Under the pieces are notes generated by a model. It worked only from the letters and a program-made list of their open reading frames with translations. It was not told where the DNA came from and made no database searches. Positions 12,697 through 26,400 of a stretch of 64,000 nucleotides of DNA are shown here, one piece after another. Source of the DNA: Serinus canaria (taxonomy: Eukaryota > Chordata > Aves > Passeriformes > Fringillidae); the NCBI RefSeq assembly GCF_022539315.1, contig NC_066322.1:21152765-21216764 (forward strand), in the 5' to 3' direction. Every line of letters starts with the position of its first letter. The first letter of the stretch is position 1. The position numbers were made by a program, and so were the translations under genes.

Positions 12697-14222
12697 GTAA
12701 GTTCACTGTGCATCTGTTCTAAGAAAGAAAACAAGGGAGAAAGAGTTTATTTTGGCCATTAAAAATTAAATGCATTTTAGATTTGACATCAATAGTTCAA
12801 TTCACAAGTGTATCTTCATATAGATGCCTTCAGCAGCCTGTATGTCTTGTAGTAATACAGAAAATATGTATGACACTTAACTCCCAAGGAGGTTGAAACA
12901 ATAAATAACATAAATTCAGGGTGGAGTTAACAGCACTAAGTGTCTCAGAACTCACTTGGGGTATGTGGTTTCTTTGTTTTAAAGTAACAGGACCAAAGTG
13001 GTTTTGGTTAAAAAAGATACAATCCCCAGACTTTCATTCTAAGCTCATCCTCACTTATTCTGCATTATCCTATATATAAATAGATTTGCAGGTATCTTAT
13101 TAATGAAAAAAGGCAAGTTAAAGGCCACAAGTGAGGTTGGTAGAGATTGGATCCATTGCAAAGAGTATATTCAATGAGTTCATGTGACGTGCATGGAATA
13201 ACAGCTGAACATGTTTTGACATACAAAGGATGACAAGAAGAATTCTTTTCATGTAATTACTCTTAGGTATCAAACCTAATTCAAAATTTAAAATACTTCT
13301 GGAAAATATTTTCCTACTGTTCCATCAGTCCTAGTTGTGAATTTTCACTTTAATCTGTTTTTATAGAGTTCACAGAGGCATAATGAGAGTGCAGGGAGAA
13401 AACCCAATGCAATTTCTTGTACAGTAATTTTCATGCCAATTGCTAATTTCCACTGATTGCCTTAGTGTAGGAGTGCCTTATCAGACCAGAACATCCAATG
13501 CTAAAAACCAATTCTAGCATGTTTAGAAAGGCATTTATGATTCAGGCTATCACTTATCATTTAGCATTACCAGCATTATACAGTACTAGGAATGCTTAAC
13601 AAGCCTATTTTAATACAATTTATGAGGGCATTTTAGTGTATCAAAGCTGGTAAAGTACTGAACACTTTACAGGCATTATGAAGGCATTAAGATAAAAAAC
13701 ATGTAGAAGGTAAAACAGGAACTTAAAATATGAACTTATTTAAAATGCACTTTGATAATACCACTTTTATTAAGGAAATTACTTTAGCATAATTATTTAA
13801 AAAATATAATTTCTATTGATTGATACCCTGTTGACTACATGGCAGTGCCAAACTCTGGTGTAATTCTGTACCAAACTGCCCTGTCAGATTTTAGCACTGT
13901 GGAGGACAAGGCTGGACTAGAGGCACTTGACAAGAAGTCTCACCACTTTAGACCTGGAGTTTTCGTGCTCTAAAAAGATAGGGCTCTTTTTTAAACAGTT
14001 CTTCCATTTTGAGGAGTCAACAAAGCTACTCTGGAAAAAAGTTTCCCTAAACTTATCATGAGATAGCAACATTTTGATCTCACTCTTTTCTGAGAATGTT
14101 GGAAGTGATTTTTATACTGATAGTATGTTTCTTCCTCCCAAGCCCCATACTTCTACTTTTAAAAGAGCGAGGAAGTTCTTTCACCAGTTTATCTCAGATA
14201 TACTTTATTCAAATTTGGCTTG
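12697..14222. other. Gene-free AT-rich DNA
   Basis: Non-repetitive AT-rich DNA. The interval 13370-13830 is unusually rich in short alternating AT words and contains few long homopolymers, a texture compatible with non-coding constraint. No gene, known repeat or RNA was found. Confidence 0.5.
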
Positions 14223-14242
14223 AAAATTTTGTACAAAATTTT
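14223..14242. repeat. 20-bp perfect palindrome
   Basis: Positions 14223-14242 read AAAATTTT-GTAC-AAAATTTT, identical to the reverse complement. The half-site AAAATTTT is itself a palindrome, so this is a nested dyad that could extrude as a cruciform. Confidence 0.9.
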
Positions 14243-15535
14243 GTCACTCTGTGCTCAGACATGTTTGTTGTTTTTTATATATGTATATATAATTGACTGA
14301 TGTTAGACTTCCAGAAAAGCCTTGCCTATTATTTTTATTTGTTATGCTATATATTCTGGTTTGGGTTTTTTGCTTCCATTAAGCCTATATTTACAAGGTC
14401 ATGTAGTGATAGGACAGGAGTGAATGGGAGTGTGCACAACTTTGATGTACAATCCAGGTTCAGAACTATTGGGACTCTAGATTATTTCAAATGTGGGGCT
14501 GAATTGATACTATTAACTATCTGTGAAACCTCCAGTCAGAAGTCTGCTTTTACTTCAGCAGATAAAATGAGGATGTGTTTAGTGTTCTGATTTCTTACTG
14601 TTCTGTTAGTACAGAAACCATTGAATGGTGTCTGGAACGCCTCCATTGTTTTTGCTCCTATTTATTAATCAAATTCTGAATTGCAACGCATTTTCCTTGC
14701 ATCTTTTTTATTGTTCCTGATAGGAGTCGGAGCTGTTTGTTAGAGAGTTCTTTTTATCCTATTATATTTGAAGAACTTCCTGATTCAGATGTGAAGTGTT
14801 ATTAGGACAAAGGTGCCAGGTTTTATCTGGGCAAATTTTCTTGCTATTTTTAGGAACAAATGTGATTGTATTGGGTACCATAGACTGGCACTTAGATGAG
14901 GCTGGGGCAAGCAGCTAATCAATCATATCTGGGTAATAGACATCAGTGATATTGCTTTGCAAGGTTTACCCTCTTTGATTTATACTAGAGGATTGTTTTT
15001 TATGGGAGTTTTACAATATTTGTCACTGAGTAATGTTTTCATGACCAAGCCACAAACACAAAGCCAATATTTCTTTTAAAGCTGTCGATCAAGAGTTTGA
15101 TTAAATTTGTACATATTTTGAGAGCATTCAGACTGGATGCCATCAAATGCGATGAACAGAAGATGCTTCTAAAGCAATAGTGATGCTCAGCCTGAATTGC
15201 TATTGACCATCACCTTGTTGAGTCATTTACAACAGGAGGATGTGAAAATACAACTAAGTCAAAATGCCAGCCCTTTACAGGCAGCCTGTACTCCCCTTTT
15301 GTTGCTCTAAAGATCAGCAGAAACATAAACGCAACGGAGTCTTGAGCCATTGTCCATCAAGTATCACAAAATATTCGGCTAAAACACTTTGACCTGTTTC
15401 ATTGGTTCTGAAGGGTTTAAAATCTTTACTATAACTCAATGCAAAGAAATAGCAGCTGTGACTATGTATATGAGCACCTCATTATTTCATCTATTTCTGG
15501 GTCCCACCCAGTAGAGGAAAGAAGGGATTGAACTA
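14243..15535. other. Gene-free DNA, CNE-like texture at 15.05-15.4 kb
   Basis: No gene is supported; the 96-codon frame at 14300-14590 looks random. The segment 15060-15400 is mixed-composition, non-repetitive sequence lying just upstream of the CR1 remnant and reads like conserved non-coding DNA. That is an impression, not a measurement. Confidence 0.45.
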
Positions 15536-15924
15536 GTGGGAGTTCAGAGGAGGCCATCAAGCTTCCTGGGTGTGCTGGAGCAGGGGCCCTGTGAAGAAAG
15601 GCTGAATACCCAGGACTTGCTCAGCCTGGAGAGAAGGCAGGATGGAGGCAGGGAGAAACCCAACAGCAGAAGATGGACCCAGGCTCTCACTGAATTACAT
15701 GGCAAGAAAACAAAAGACTGGTCAGAAATTGGATCTGGATGTTTGGCATGGGGAAAAAGAAGTCAATAGGAGTGTAATGAAGCGGGGGAACAAGTGCAAT
15801 CGGTCCTGGAGATTTTCTGGAATTGGAAAGGCCCTGAAAAACCTGCTCTGGATTCAGTGCTGAAGCTGCTCTGAGTGGGAGGCCAGACAGAGATGCTCTG
15901 AGATTCCAGTTGGAATGATTTAGT
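15536..15924 (+). mobile_element. CR1 LINE remnant, 5'-truncated, sense orientation
   Basis: The left part (15536-15660) carries the CR1 3'-region wording: a TTCAGAGGAGGCCA block, then CTGGAGCA, a GAAGAAAGGCTGA block and TCAGCCTGGAGAGAAGGC. The right part (about 15806-15924) matches the CR1 terminal region: TCCTGGAGATTTTC, AACCTGCTCTGG, a GCTGCTCTGAGTGGGAGG block and the decayed end TTCCAGTTGGAATGATT. The middle is poorly matched and probably holds indels. CR1 is the main avian non-LTR retrotransposon, and copies are usually 5'-truncated as here. The short open frames inside it (15536-15769, 15642-15863, and the - strand at 15687-16013) are by-products of the decayed element, not genes. Confidence 0.8.
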
Positions 15925-18436
15925 ATTTTTCTTTTTTCCTTACAGGACGAGGTGTGGGGACTTTTGGAGTGATCCAGGGCATCTGGAACCTCCAGAGGAC
16001 TTGTCAGATGCATGCAAAAGGGTTTGGAGCCTAAGTGGGCTCTTTCCAGAGGTGAATGGGTAGAGAGGGCTGCATCCTTGGGAATCTGTTCTTATCTCTC
16101 TACCTTCATTTATCTGAAAGGTTTTAGTGATTCATGTGAACTCACTGAAGTATACACAGAGCAAGTACTCTGCCATGTGATGGCAGTGTAGAATGTTAAG
16201 TCACCACTGAGGCAATTGAGGTGAAAGCTGTCAAAATCTGCTGGGTAAGTGACTAGGGAAAAATGTGATCAAGTTCTCTTTGAATCACTGTCTGGGACTT
16301 GGCTACACTGATAAGATAAAACTAAGACATTACAAATGAAGCAGTGGAGACTTAGGTTATAGCTGACAGTCAAAATTAAATGCTGTTTAACTGCATCCTT
16401 GAGGGAAATTACAATGTAAAATGATGAGAACTACATGTTCCTCAATGCTATGCAGAGGAGGCATCAAAATGAGCAAATCTTATCTCCCTGTTTGTAAACT
16501 AGTGTTTTGTCTTTAATCTACCAGTGGACAAAACTATTCTGATGCCCTTCTGTTGTTCATTATGGTGACTCTGATCCCCTTGTGCTCAGCTTGATTCAGC
16601 TCCAAAGCATCCTTTCTAACCAAGACATTCTTATTAGAAGACAACATATTTCTGATATTTTGTTAAGAAAGGCTGATAATATTCAGCAAAACAAATTGCG
16701 CTTTTACAGTGCTTGGCTCTGATCAAATACATTTGAGTACGGCCAGTCAGGGTAGGGGAGAGGAACAGCATCCTCATTCCTCAAAGCTGACTCTATCAGA
16801 AATGCCACATGCTTCCTCTTCAAAACATTTGCATTTTAACACATGAGCTAGTATTTCCTCCTGATGTCCCAGACTCTGTATCCCTGGGCTTAGGACTCCA
16901 CAGTACAAGAACTATATCAGGAGGGAGCTTTCTATATAAGGTTGCCATGTGTTGTAAAAATGCTTGTTCTAGTTTTCCATCTTCCCCTCATTTGTTTGTC
17001 ATGCTATATGAATGGAAGGTCCGGCAGAAAGTAACTAGAGGAGTCCTATTTTGGGGCTATGCAGTAATTACTCCAAAATAAGGGATAGCAAGGAAAAATG
17101 CTGGCAATACTACCTCTGCTATCTGGAGTTCAGGATCTCTGTACTTGGATGTGACACAGCTACAGCAGTCACCAGAAAGGTGTGGAGAGATTTGCTGTAT
17201 GGGTCATTGGTATGATGAGATGTGCCTATTCAGGATGGCAGCAAAATTTTAACCAGAATAGTATGGGAAACCTTAAGTATCTGGCTTAGGGATCAGTTTT
17301 TCAAGAATAGATATGTTTCCTTGCACATGGCATTCTTGCTGAAGGCTTGGCTTTTACCAATCAAATCACTCTTCCTTCCTGCATCTCTTTAGCTGTGAAT
17401 GCTGCTACTTAATGAGGTTTTGTTTCCTGCAATGGAATGCTGTAGTTTATGGATTACTTTTGCTGTCACCCTTTGTAGCATCTCTGGTTTGAGAGGACAT
17501 AAGCAGAAGTGGCTTGATGATAATCTGCCGGTTTTTAGCTGCACATTGATTTTCGACCATGTTGCAGAGCATATGCATGTGACTGTGATGGGACGGGGCA
17601 AAGCAAATGAACAGAAAACGTATCTCAACACATAAGCACCCACTAAGCCCATGGGGGGGCTGACAGCTTTCAAAAACAGTATTAACAGGAACTTCTTGTG
17701 ACAATACACTTTTGAAAATACACTTTTTGTGTAGTTATTACTGTGAACTGAGTCAGGTTTTTTTTGTCACTCTGCCTTTATGACTTGGTTAATATGATAG
17801 TGAGCCATATAATGGCAAAGGACCTGGCAGATTATTAGTGAAATCCACTTTATGCAGTCCACTATCAAGTGTGATTTTTGTTTAAATAATCTCCCTGTTT
17901 ATTGAGGTGTGTGTGCAAATAACATCCCTATAACATTTTTTAGGGGTTTTTTTTAACAGAAAAGTTTATGAGCAGTCAGATATCAACTTAGACAGCAGTA
18001 GCTATTCACAGGTTGTTGGTTGACAGATGTGTGCAACATAATGTATGTTTGAATATAGAAATTGAAGCTGTATTTATGTTCTTAAACCATCCTAGAGCTT
18101 TATGAACAAAAAGATGAGTTTCCACCACAGATAGTTTGCTGTGCTGCTATTCGACTTTGATCTACTAAAAAGTGTTTACTGCAGAATCAACTTTTTCATG
18201 GCTAACTCATTTTAATGAACTAATAACTAAATTACCTACCTAAAATAATTTTCATATTAACACCATTCCATATACTTAGGAACAAGTATTCCTCAGGGGA
18301 AAGGATATTAAACCTTACTACCAAACATCCAGTGTCATTGTTGCTGGTGCCATGACACTGGCATTGATGTGATGACATTGAGTTTATCTCAAACCATTGA
18401 AATGGGTTAAAAATGCTGCTGAATGTTCTGTTATTC
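15925..18436. other. Gene-free AT-rich DNA
   Basis: Overlapping open frames on both strands at 17389-17709 are typical of chance. The segment 16440-16720 is non-repetitive and mixed in composition. An octamer-type ATTTGCAT lies near 16827-16834. A G7 run occurs near 17653. No repeat family is recognised. Confidence 0.5.
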
Positions 18437-18456
18437 TTTTTTTTTTTTTTTTTTTT
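18437..18456. repeat. Poly-T run (20 nt)
   Basis: Twenty consecutive T. Read on the - strand it is a poly-A tract at the end of a 60-85 codon frame, but there is no AATAAA just before it and no recognisable retroposed gene, so a processed pseudogene is not supported. Confidence 0.9.
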
Positions 18457-19881
18457 GGTGGCACTTTTGTGCTAAATATCTCATTATTGGAGTGACATGA
18501 TGTTGAGAATCTTTAGGAATCATAGATTGAAGCACAAAATTACAAAGTGCTTGATTCATGGAAGTGTTTACTGGGCTTTTATGTGGTGAGTTACAACCAA
18601 AGTAAACGCACAAAGCAGAAGCCTGGATTTGTATCAATAAAATATTACAAATTAACTCTAAACAGGCATGTAAAAGTGAACTAGGCATTTCTTCTTTCTA
18701 TAAGAACTCTCTGATTTGTTGTAGAGGAAAACAGTGAAACAGACAGTAATAAGTAATATGAAAGAGGTGTTAAAGAATTTGCTCTAATTATTTTTTTAAG
18801 GAAATATACTCAACTCTTCTAGCATCTGTGAAGAACACATTACGCTTGAATGCTTGCTTGCTGCTCTGGATGGGACTATAAAAGCTAAAATAAACTTTTT
18901 CAATAAAAACCTGTCCCCCTGCCACTTGCAGCATTAGGAAATTAAAGTTTTCATGTCAAATCATATAAGTATATAAGGCAAGATTTAAGATAGGTTTAAA
19001 ACTCATTAATGAATAGCTGAAGATTGTGACTTGTAAACCTTATGCTGTTAAAAATTAGCATTTATTCAAAATGAGGAGGAAATATTTGCTATTGCTGAAA
19101 TAACTTAGAAAAACAACTTTGCTTCCTTGTTGTTTATGCTAAGCCAAGTATAACAGGAAAAGTTATCATGGAGAGCCTGCATGTTACTGTCATGTCAAAC
19201 TCTAGTGCAACAGAGTGTGAAGTGCTCCAATGACTTGTTCAGGATGGTAAAGTGACCCTATGGCACAGCTAAAAACCTTCTCAAGTACTGGTTCCTGTCC
19301 TGTGACCTATTCCCAGGAACATTTCTGTTGTCATCTCAATAAGGAAATAAAATGCCTTTATTAAACATGGAAGATGTACAGTCTTTTGACAAGACCTATA
19401 AAGACAAAGTGTCATTGCCAGGCAGTGCCTCTCTTATATCCATTTTAAGCCTCAGTTCCAAGTTCATTTTGGCACAAGTATGTTAGCCTATGCTGATAGC
19501 AGTTAGCTCACTTTGGATATTCATGGAAAAGTTTTCAGAGAGGAGCAGTCTTCTCTATCCAGAGCCATTTACTGAGAGGGCATGCTGACTGACACAAAAG
19601 AGATGTGATCCCCCAGCACACAGCCTGTGGTGCAAACCTCTGGACCAAACTGAATAGAATAGTATGGGATTGACTAACCCTGATGTGGTGCCTGGGCTCT
19701 GCCGCAGGTCTGAAACTGGCCTTTGGGATGGCATTTAAGACAGATCTCCAGCACTTAAGATAAGACCATATTGAGGCAATGAAGCTTGTGGTATTGGCTT
19801 ACAGAGATAACTGTGGGTATCAATCTATCAAGGAAGAAGAAAAGTGTGAAATTAAATTAATCTGTGTAAATATATTTATTC
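18457..19881. other. Gene-free AT-rich DNA
   Basis: I see no gene, known repeat or notable dyad in this stretch. The longest frames are short and unremarkable. Confidence 0.5.
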
Positions 19882-19895
19882 ATATATATATATAT
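19882..19895. repeat. AT dinucleotide microsatellite
   Basis: Seven AT units in an AT-rich context (about 19868-19905), likely to be polymorphic in length. Confidence 0.85.
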
Positions 19896-22800
19896 TTGTA
19901 TTAATGCACAGAATATTTGGAGCACTTTTGTGGAGGTTGGTGATGGTCGTTTGGGGGTGTTTTTGGCAATATGAGAATTAGGGAATTTTGAGAAGGAAGG
20001 AAAAAGAGTAAGTTGGAGTATCCTAGACAGTCTGGTTGTCATGGAGCGCTGTCCTGTTTGGCTTTTCCCTGCATAATCCTTCCCTGTTGAATACCAACTT
20101 GAAAAAGACAGATCTGAGAGTACACATGTATGAAGTTAGATGCCAGCTGCATACCAAACACTTAAGACATAAAAGAAAACTCCTGACTCAGACAATACTT
20201 TTAAAGCTGTTGAGATAAGAAACTGAAATTCCTAAAATGCAGGATGTCCTGCTGCAGGAGGGGCCATTGAGAAGGAAGTGGAAGGAAGCTGGACAATCCC
20301 AAAGAGAACCATTTACACAAACTTATTTTCAAGACCAAATCGAAAACTCAGCCATGCAAGTAAACTTATATAGGGGAAATGATTGCAGCAAAAAAACTCT
20401 CTGCCACCTGTTGTCTTAAAGGGATATCAGCAGTATTGGCAGCTTTAATGGAAGAGATGAACTTGTTCTTAGTCATTTGATAAATTTTAATAAAATGAAG
20501 GTATGTGATTTATCTCCCCAAACTGAAAGAAACATATCTCTTCCCATATATTAAAATAAGGTTTACTGTGGTGTGTAAATATGCAATAACTTTAGCTATA
20601 CAAAGCAGTCTATAATGAAGCTTAGGACCTGTTCCTAATCCCTCTAACTCTTTCAGTAAGTCTTGGAAATTTGCTTTAGGTCAAGTCAACATTCAGGAAT
20701 TTGTTTTTACTTATTAAGCTGTTCACTTGTTTCACTTTTGCTAACTGTTTTATAGCCATGAACTCAAGAGAATTTTATTAACAAAATTTTGTGTTAAATA
20801 TAGACATTAAATCCAAATGTGTAACAGTAATTGCTCTTTACATGTTTGTAGAGATATGGAAATGAATTTAATATATACGATGTTCAGTATTGATATATGT
20901 TAACATGTGTATGGATATGAATATATGTGTACAATAATGTAAAATGCTATAGCTGCTTGCACTTGGAAGTTATTTTTTGAGAGAAAAGAAGTTTGGAAAC
21001 AATTAAAGGATCCATCCAATAAAATTGAATTATTTCATTTAATTAGGTGGAGTTTTTTTCAAGAAGTAGGAGAACACATACCTGACAACAGAAAAGAGTA
21101 TCAGAAAATGCAGTTTGACATGGAACACAGAACCAATTTGTTTTAATTCATTAAGATACATAAGAAATTGTAAGCAAATATTTTTGGGGGCTTTTTTTTT
21201 TCATTTTGATTAATATTCATACACGCTAAGTGTTCTCCCCTGTTTCATTTTTAATTATGTCGGAGAAATGTGCAATGTAGATTTTTCCTTCTCAGATGAA
21301 GTGTAATATTATGGAAATATATTAAACGAAAGAAAAAATAATACTGGAACATTCCCACTGGCATCCACCAGTGTGGTTCTCAAATATCAAATGGATGTAC
21401 ATGACAATTAGCTCAGGCTTTGCCTTAGAGAAGCACAGAACAGGATGCCAAAGTTCCTATCCTATGATGCAATAAGTTCTTTTTTATTAGCAGAGCTTCA
21501 GTTTTCAGTTAAAAACAACCTCAACTTGCACTATGTACTTTATTCTCTGTGATGTGACTCGGTGCTCCTTCATGGAGTAACTGATCCAACTGTTGACAGC
21601 AACTCCTTACAAGAGAACTGTTAGCAAAAACTGACTGGAAATTCAAGTACTTTGAGTGCAGTTAAGATTGATTTATACTTGCAAGAAAATATTTCAAACT
21701 ATCATATTGCTGGTTACATTTTTTCCTATGTATTCTACACACACGGAAAAGTAATATCTGTGGAACATCAGTCATTCAATAGACCCTGCTTCTTCTGTGA
21801 CTGCTACTTCTCTTAGATTTTTCCACACAACTGCCTTTAGGCAGATAATAATGTTTAATGCATTTGCTCATTAAGCCAGAAGTAGCAATAATTTTGCAGC
21901 TGTATTCCCTCAACATATGGAATAATCTCCCATGTTTTGAAAAGTGTAATGCACATCTGTGGTGTATGAAGGCATGTTCTTTAGGTAGATAAATGTTTGG
22001 ACGATTAGGACACTTGCCCTAATCAGGTTAAATGTCAAATCATTGCCCATTAGGGGCAAAATGAACTGTGGACACTCTTACAAAATTGAACTGTCTTTAT
22101 CAGTCTCAGAAAATATTAGTGTTTAACTAGACCTGACACAAGAGAGACAAGAGGTGATGGCAGAACTTGGATTCTGCTAAGGTTCTGTTTTGCTAGTACT
22201 GTAGAAGAGTTTGTTAATGATCACAAAATTTCCAAGTCATTCTTATTGTGGAAACATACATATTTAGTGTATTTATACTACAATGGCAATTACACATGGT
22301 TTCCCTGATTTGCCTTGAGATTACTGAAGATGAGAATTCAGCCTTAAAATCTGACAACCTTCAAAATGTGCTTGCATACTGTCTACATGAGCATGCTATG
22401 TCTCATTTTAATGCAGTTCTTGGAGAATTTTTTTTCAGTCAAACTTCACAAAACCCCATGGCTTTTTGTCCCTGAAACACCATCTCTTCTCTTTAGAAAT
22501 GTGTCCTGTTTGGACTGTCCTGGCACCAGTTTGGGATAATACTTCCCTAGCAAGGAAGTCTAGCTTTAGGTCACATTTTTTTCCTGTGGCTACTTTAGTC
22601 ATGTGACATGGTTTCTAATAGGAAAAGTTACCTTTATTCATGTCTCTGCAGTGACTGATACAGCAAAATACCTAAGTTTGTGCTGAACCTTACAAGTCAC
22701 AAGAAGTCCTAAGTACAGGGAGCCTGTGTTTTAAATTCAAAACAATTAAAATCAATCAAAACATTGTGCTTATGTAATGCTTTGGTACTGTTTTTGGCAT

Positions 22801-23449
22801 AGGTTCAGTATGTTGGCATAACTTCAGCTGCCCTATCATCTTTATTTGGGTAAAAGATTAATTTTGTCTGACAGTCATGGAGCAGGGTTTTCTAGTCCTT
22901 AATGAAAGAGCCTCCATTGGTGAATAAAAATACACAGGTGTTGGTAGTATGGGGACTACCTGACAGCGGTGCATGCTGAAAAGTCTTGTCTGCATATTCT
23001 GTGTATCCCATGTGAGCTCTGAAGGAGAAAAAACCATTTTCCTTACAAGTCAGACTGTATTCTTCCTTTAGGGCCAGTAAGTTGCCAAAGGACTAATGGC
23101 TTCCTTTACTTCTGTTTCAGATCAACTTCCTTACCACCTCTCATCAGGTGTCGGGAGACTGCACATCACAGACTGATGTATCTGTCATGGCTTTGTTATG
23201 TCTCTGCTCTGCCTCCCACATTTTTGAAATGCCAAGCACACCAGCACAATTTCCTTCAGTGTTGCTGGTGGGTTTTGAGAATGAGTAGCTGATATAGGAG
23301 CTGTTGGATCAGTCTTCAGTCTGGGCCAGTGCCTGCCTCTCAGTAGGCTCACAGCACTGGCTATGGTCAGTACCTGCTGATCCCCAAAGGAGTGCAGCAA
23401 GCTCTACCTTCCCTAGTTCCTGGTTTCTACTCCTTAAGGTAAAGATTTT
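19896..23449. other. Gene-free AT-rich DNA
   Basis: No gene supported. A nearly self-complementary AACAAAATTTTGTGTT tract lies near 20779-20794. The 20865-20940 stretch is rich in TATG/ATAT words. The interval 21780-21960 is non-repetitive and CNE-like in texture. Frames of 60-75 codons (20036-20218, 20237-20419, 22248-22475) look random. Confidence 0.5.
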
Positions 23450-23493
23450 CCTGAGGGTCACTGGGGATTTGCCTGAGAGCCACTGGGGATTTG
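23450..23493 (+). repeat. 22-bp tandem duplication, two copies
   Basis: Unit 1 (23450-23471) begins CCTGAGGGTCACTGGGGATT; unit 2 (23472-23493) begins CCTGAGAGCCACTGGGGATT. They differ at two positions and are exactly adjacent. This is a short local duplication, with no wider array. Confidence 0.9.
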
Positions 23494-26400
23494 CATATGC
23501 TCTTGGCCAAGAGGGTGACTGCTACCATCAGTCACATCAGAATAATCTGCTCTCTGTTGTGCTAGAGATGAAAAATATATACTGATATTACAGAATTAGT
23601 GTATATAAGAAGAAGCTAGGAATTAATTTACTGTCCCAGGGCAGCTGAGCATTGCAGAGTCATTACTGAGCTGTACCAATATTTTTTCAACTGAATAAGA
23701 ACCCTGGGAGCATCATCAGGATTATAATGATTTTCTCAAGTTACACATTACTTTTTGGTGGGGGAGAGGAGAGGGGAAGGCACATGGTGAAACAGTGCTC
23801 AGGCTTGCTGGGTGTAGATGTTTCTTGCAGACCTTCCAGCAGGTTTCTGCAAGTGCTCTTGTGTAATACTGCTGGCCAAAATCACTTCTAGGTGGACAAG
23901 TCCCAATTATTTTAAACCTTAAAGTACTGCCAGCTCTTTTCTGAATGTCTTTGGAAAGGCTCATCAATTTATCTATTACTCTGGTTTATTCAGTGCAAAA
24001 ATTTTGCTATAACTTTTTCTTTGCTAGCTCAGCTTCACACCCACATGGCTGTACTTGGCAGCCAAGCTGTGCAATGTGCAGGCATTTTATAAACTGACCA
24101 GTAATATAAAAGCAATAATAAAAAATGAGTGAAAGAATGAGCTTGGGAGAGCTTTTTTCCTGGAAATATGAACTCAAATGTGAGGTTAGGATTGAAACAT
24201 GTCACAGCTTTTGTACTTTTCTCTGCTGGCAGCTACATGTTTGGAGATCAGCTGGCACACATGCAGTCTGTACAACTGTGGGGAGCCTGACTGCAGCCTT
24301 GGTTGAGTTTACTTGGGAGGCATGTAGCATTTCAGAGGATGGTGGGAGATGAAAAGTTGTCCTGCCTCTGCAAGCACCATATGACTTCTGCTGTCTTATC
24401 TGTATTGGTAAAGCCCTTTGTGAGGCAAAACAACTCAAGTTACAGACCTGAAGGGGAATCCAGTAAACTGGTGAAAGCTTGTATGTTCTTCCTTTTAAGC
24501 AGCTATAGGACACTGATAATTTTTTTTTTCTGAAATAAACCACTAAACCTATTTTACACCATTTTGTGTATTCTGAGGCATATGTATTGAAAAGAGAATT
24601 TTAAAAGGAAAATCAATGGGAGCTTTGTTGTAAAATTTAAATACTTGCTTTCATTCCAACCTCTTATACTTGCTATTACCTGATAATTTTGTTTTTTATT
24701 TATATGTGCTGATGTGTTCAAAAGTAGATGCTTATGCTGCCACCTGCATACAACAATCAGCTTGTGCAACCTCAGGGATGAACTTGGCTGGTGGCATAAG
24801 CAGAAGTGTTTCAACCAGGATGTGTGCTGATGCATAATCTCCTATGCCTTGATAAAAGTAGATCTGAGGCATCATAGGCATTGAGAGACATACAAAGCAT
24901 GGCCGAAACTTGATGGGGAATCCCCCCTGCTTGGGAGAATCAGAAAGCTAGGCCAAGAGTGAGGTGGGAAATAGAGTTGAATGCTTTGAATTTCTAATGC
25001 AGCAATGAGCAGCCTGACACCAGTCTAGTGCCACTTAGGTCTTCTGCTGCCTCCTTGTGCTGGGCTGGGTGCCTCTCTTGCACTTTACAGTCACCTGGCA
25101 GCAAAAGGGGGAGGTTTTCCTGTAGGACAGAGAAATCTGCCTTAGCTTCAGAATAAGAAACTTCCAGCAGGTCAGAGTACATATTAAAGTTTCAGGGTGG
25201 TGTAAAATAGGTTTAGTGTATGAGAAGCAGAAGAGAACCTATGGTTTAATGAGAGATCACTGTGAGTCCCATGTGAATGATTGCTTGATAAGGAAAAACA
25301 CAGTCCAGGGAACACCATAATGCTACTAGAAGCTATTCAGTGCAGCACAGTACATGGCCATAAATTTCATATGAAGGTTATAACAGTTTTCTCCTCAACA
25401 ATTACACACTGAATGACTCTGAAAATGATAGTGGGCTCATCTGACATGTCTTTATAATAAAATATTTTTTTAAAGGGGAAAATCAGAATGAGAAAAATAA
25501 GGAGAATATTTGTATTTTGCCTTCTCCTGGAGTATCAGAGAGCTATATGCAGGGGTGCTCTATAAAGTCATATGGGAGACAATGATGGGGAGAAGTGAGG
25601 ATTTTGTTTCTCATGGCCACACACACAAAGGCAGAGACTGGCATTTCTGTCTGAGGTCTGTGCCAAAAGGACCAGAATACAGCACCAAAATCTGGAGACT
25701 AATACTCTCCATTCTCTGGGTATTCAAGAATACCTTTCTTCCTGCATCTCTGCACGGATGTTTCAATAGCCAGCATGTTCCTGCAGTGGAGTCTCACTTT
25801 TCTGTTCTGCTTCCTGTCCCCTACCCTCAAGGGTCTCCTTCAGCATTCAGAGGTTCTGGGTACCAGCTGCTCCAGGATCAGAACCATCTCTTCTAGGTAA
25901 AGCCAGTTGCTTCAGCAGCATCTGGCAGGACTCAAGTTCCTGTTCTTTTCCTTGTTGTCTCCTAATCTCATTTATTAATGGAAAGCTCTACTTCAAAATG
26001 CATTTATCTTTTTTCTTTCCTATTTTTAGCAAATTGTTTTATCTGCATTTTCATCAATTCAACACATCAGACAAAATCCCGAATCAGTTTTGACCCAGGA
26101 ATCTTATGAAAGCAGTTAAGAATATTTTAAATTAGAATATATAAATATTTAATTTATAGATCACATTTAATAACATGAGCAAAAACATTTTTGGTGTGCC
26201 AGTAGCTGGAGTTGTTATACTGAATAATATTCCCATGCAGCCTGATGACTGAGTGGTGCTCCAGAGATAGGCGGCGTTCTACAACACTGTAGAAAATACT
26301 GATGTTAAAAGTTGGTGAAGTTTTACTGTAACATTGTTGAGAAAATGAAAGAAGCTGCAATCTGCCTTTCGTGGAAGTGAATAAAATGGCAGCATCTTCA

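Noticed and set aside
18437..18700. Processed pseudogene on the - strand ending in the poly-A (T20 here)
   Set aside because: No AATAAA before the tract and no recognisable parent gene.
25510..25896. 128-codon open frame as a gene
   Set aside because: It starts with TTG, has no splice or Kozak context, and shows no recognisable domain.
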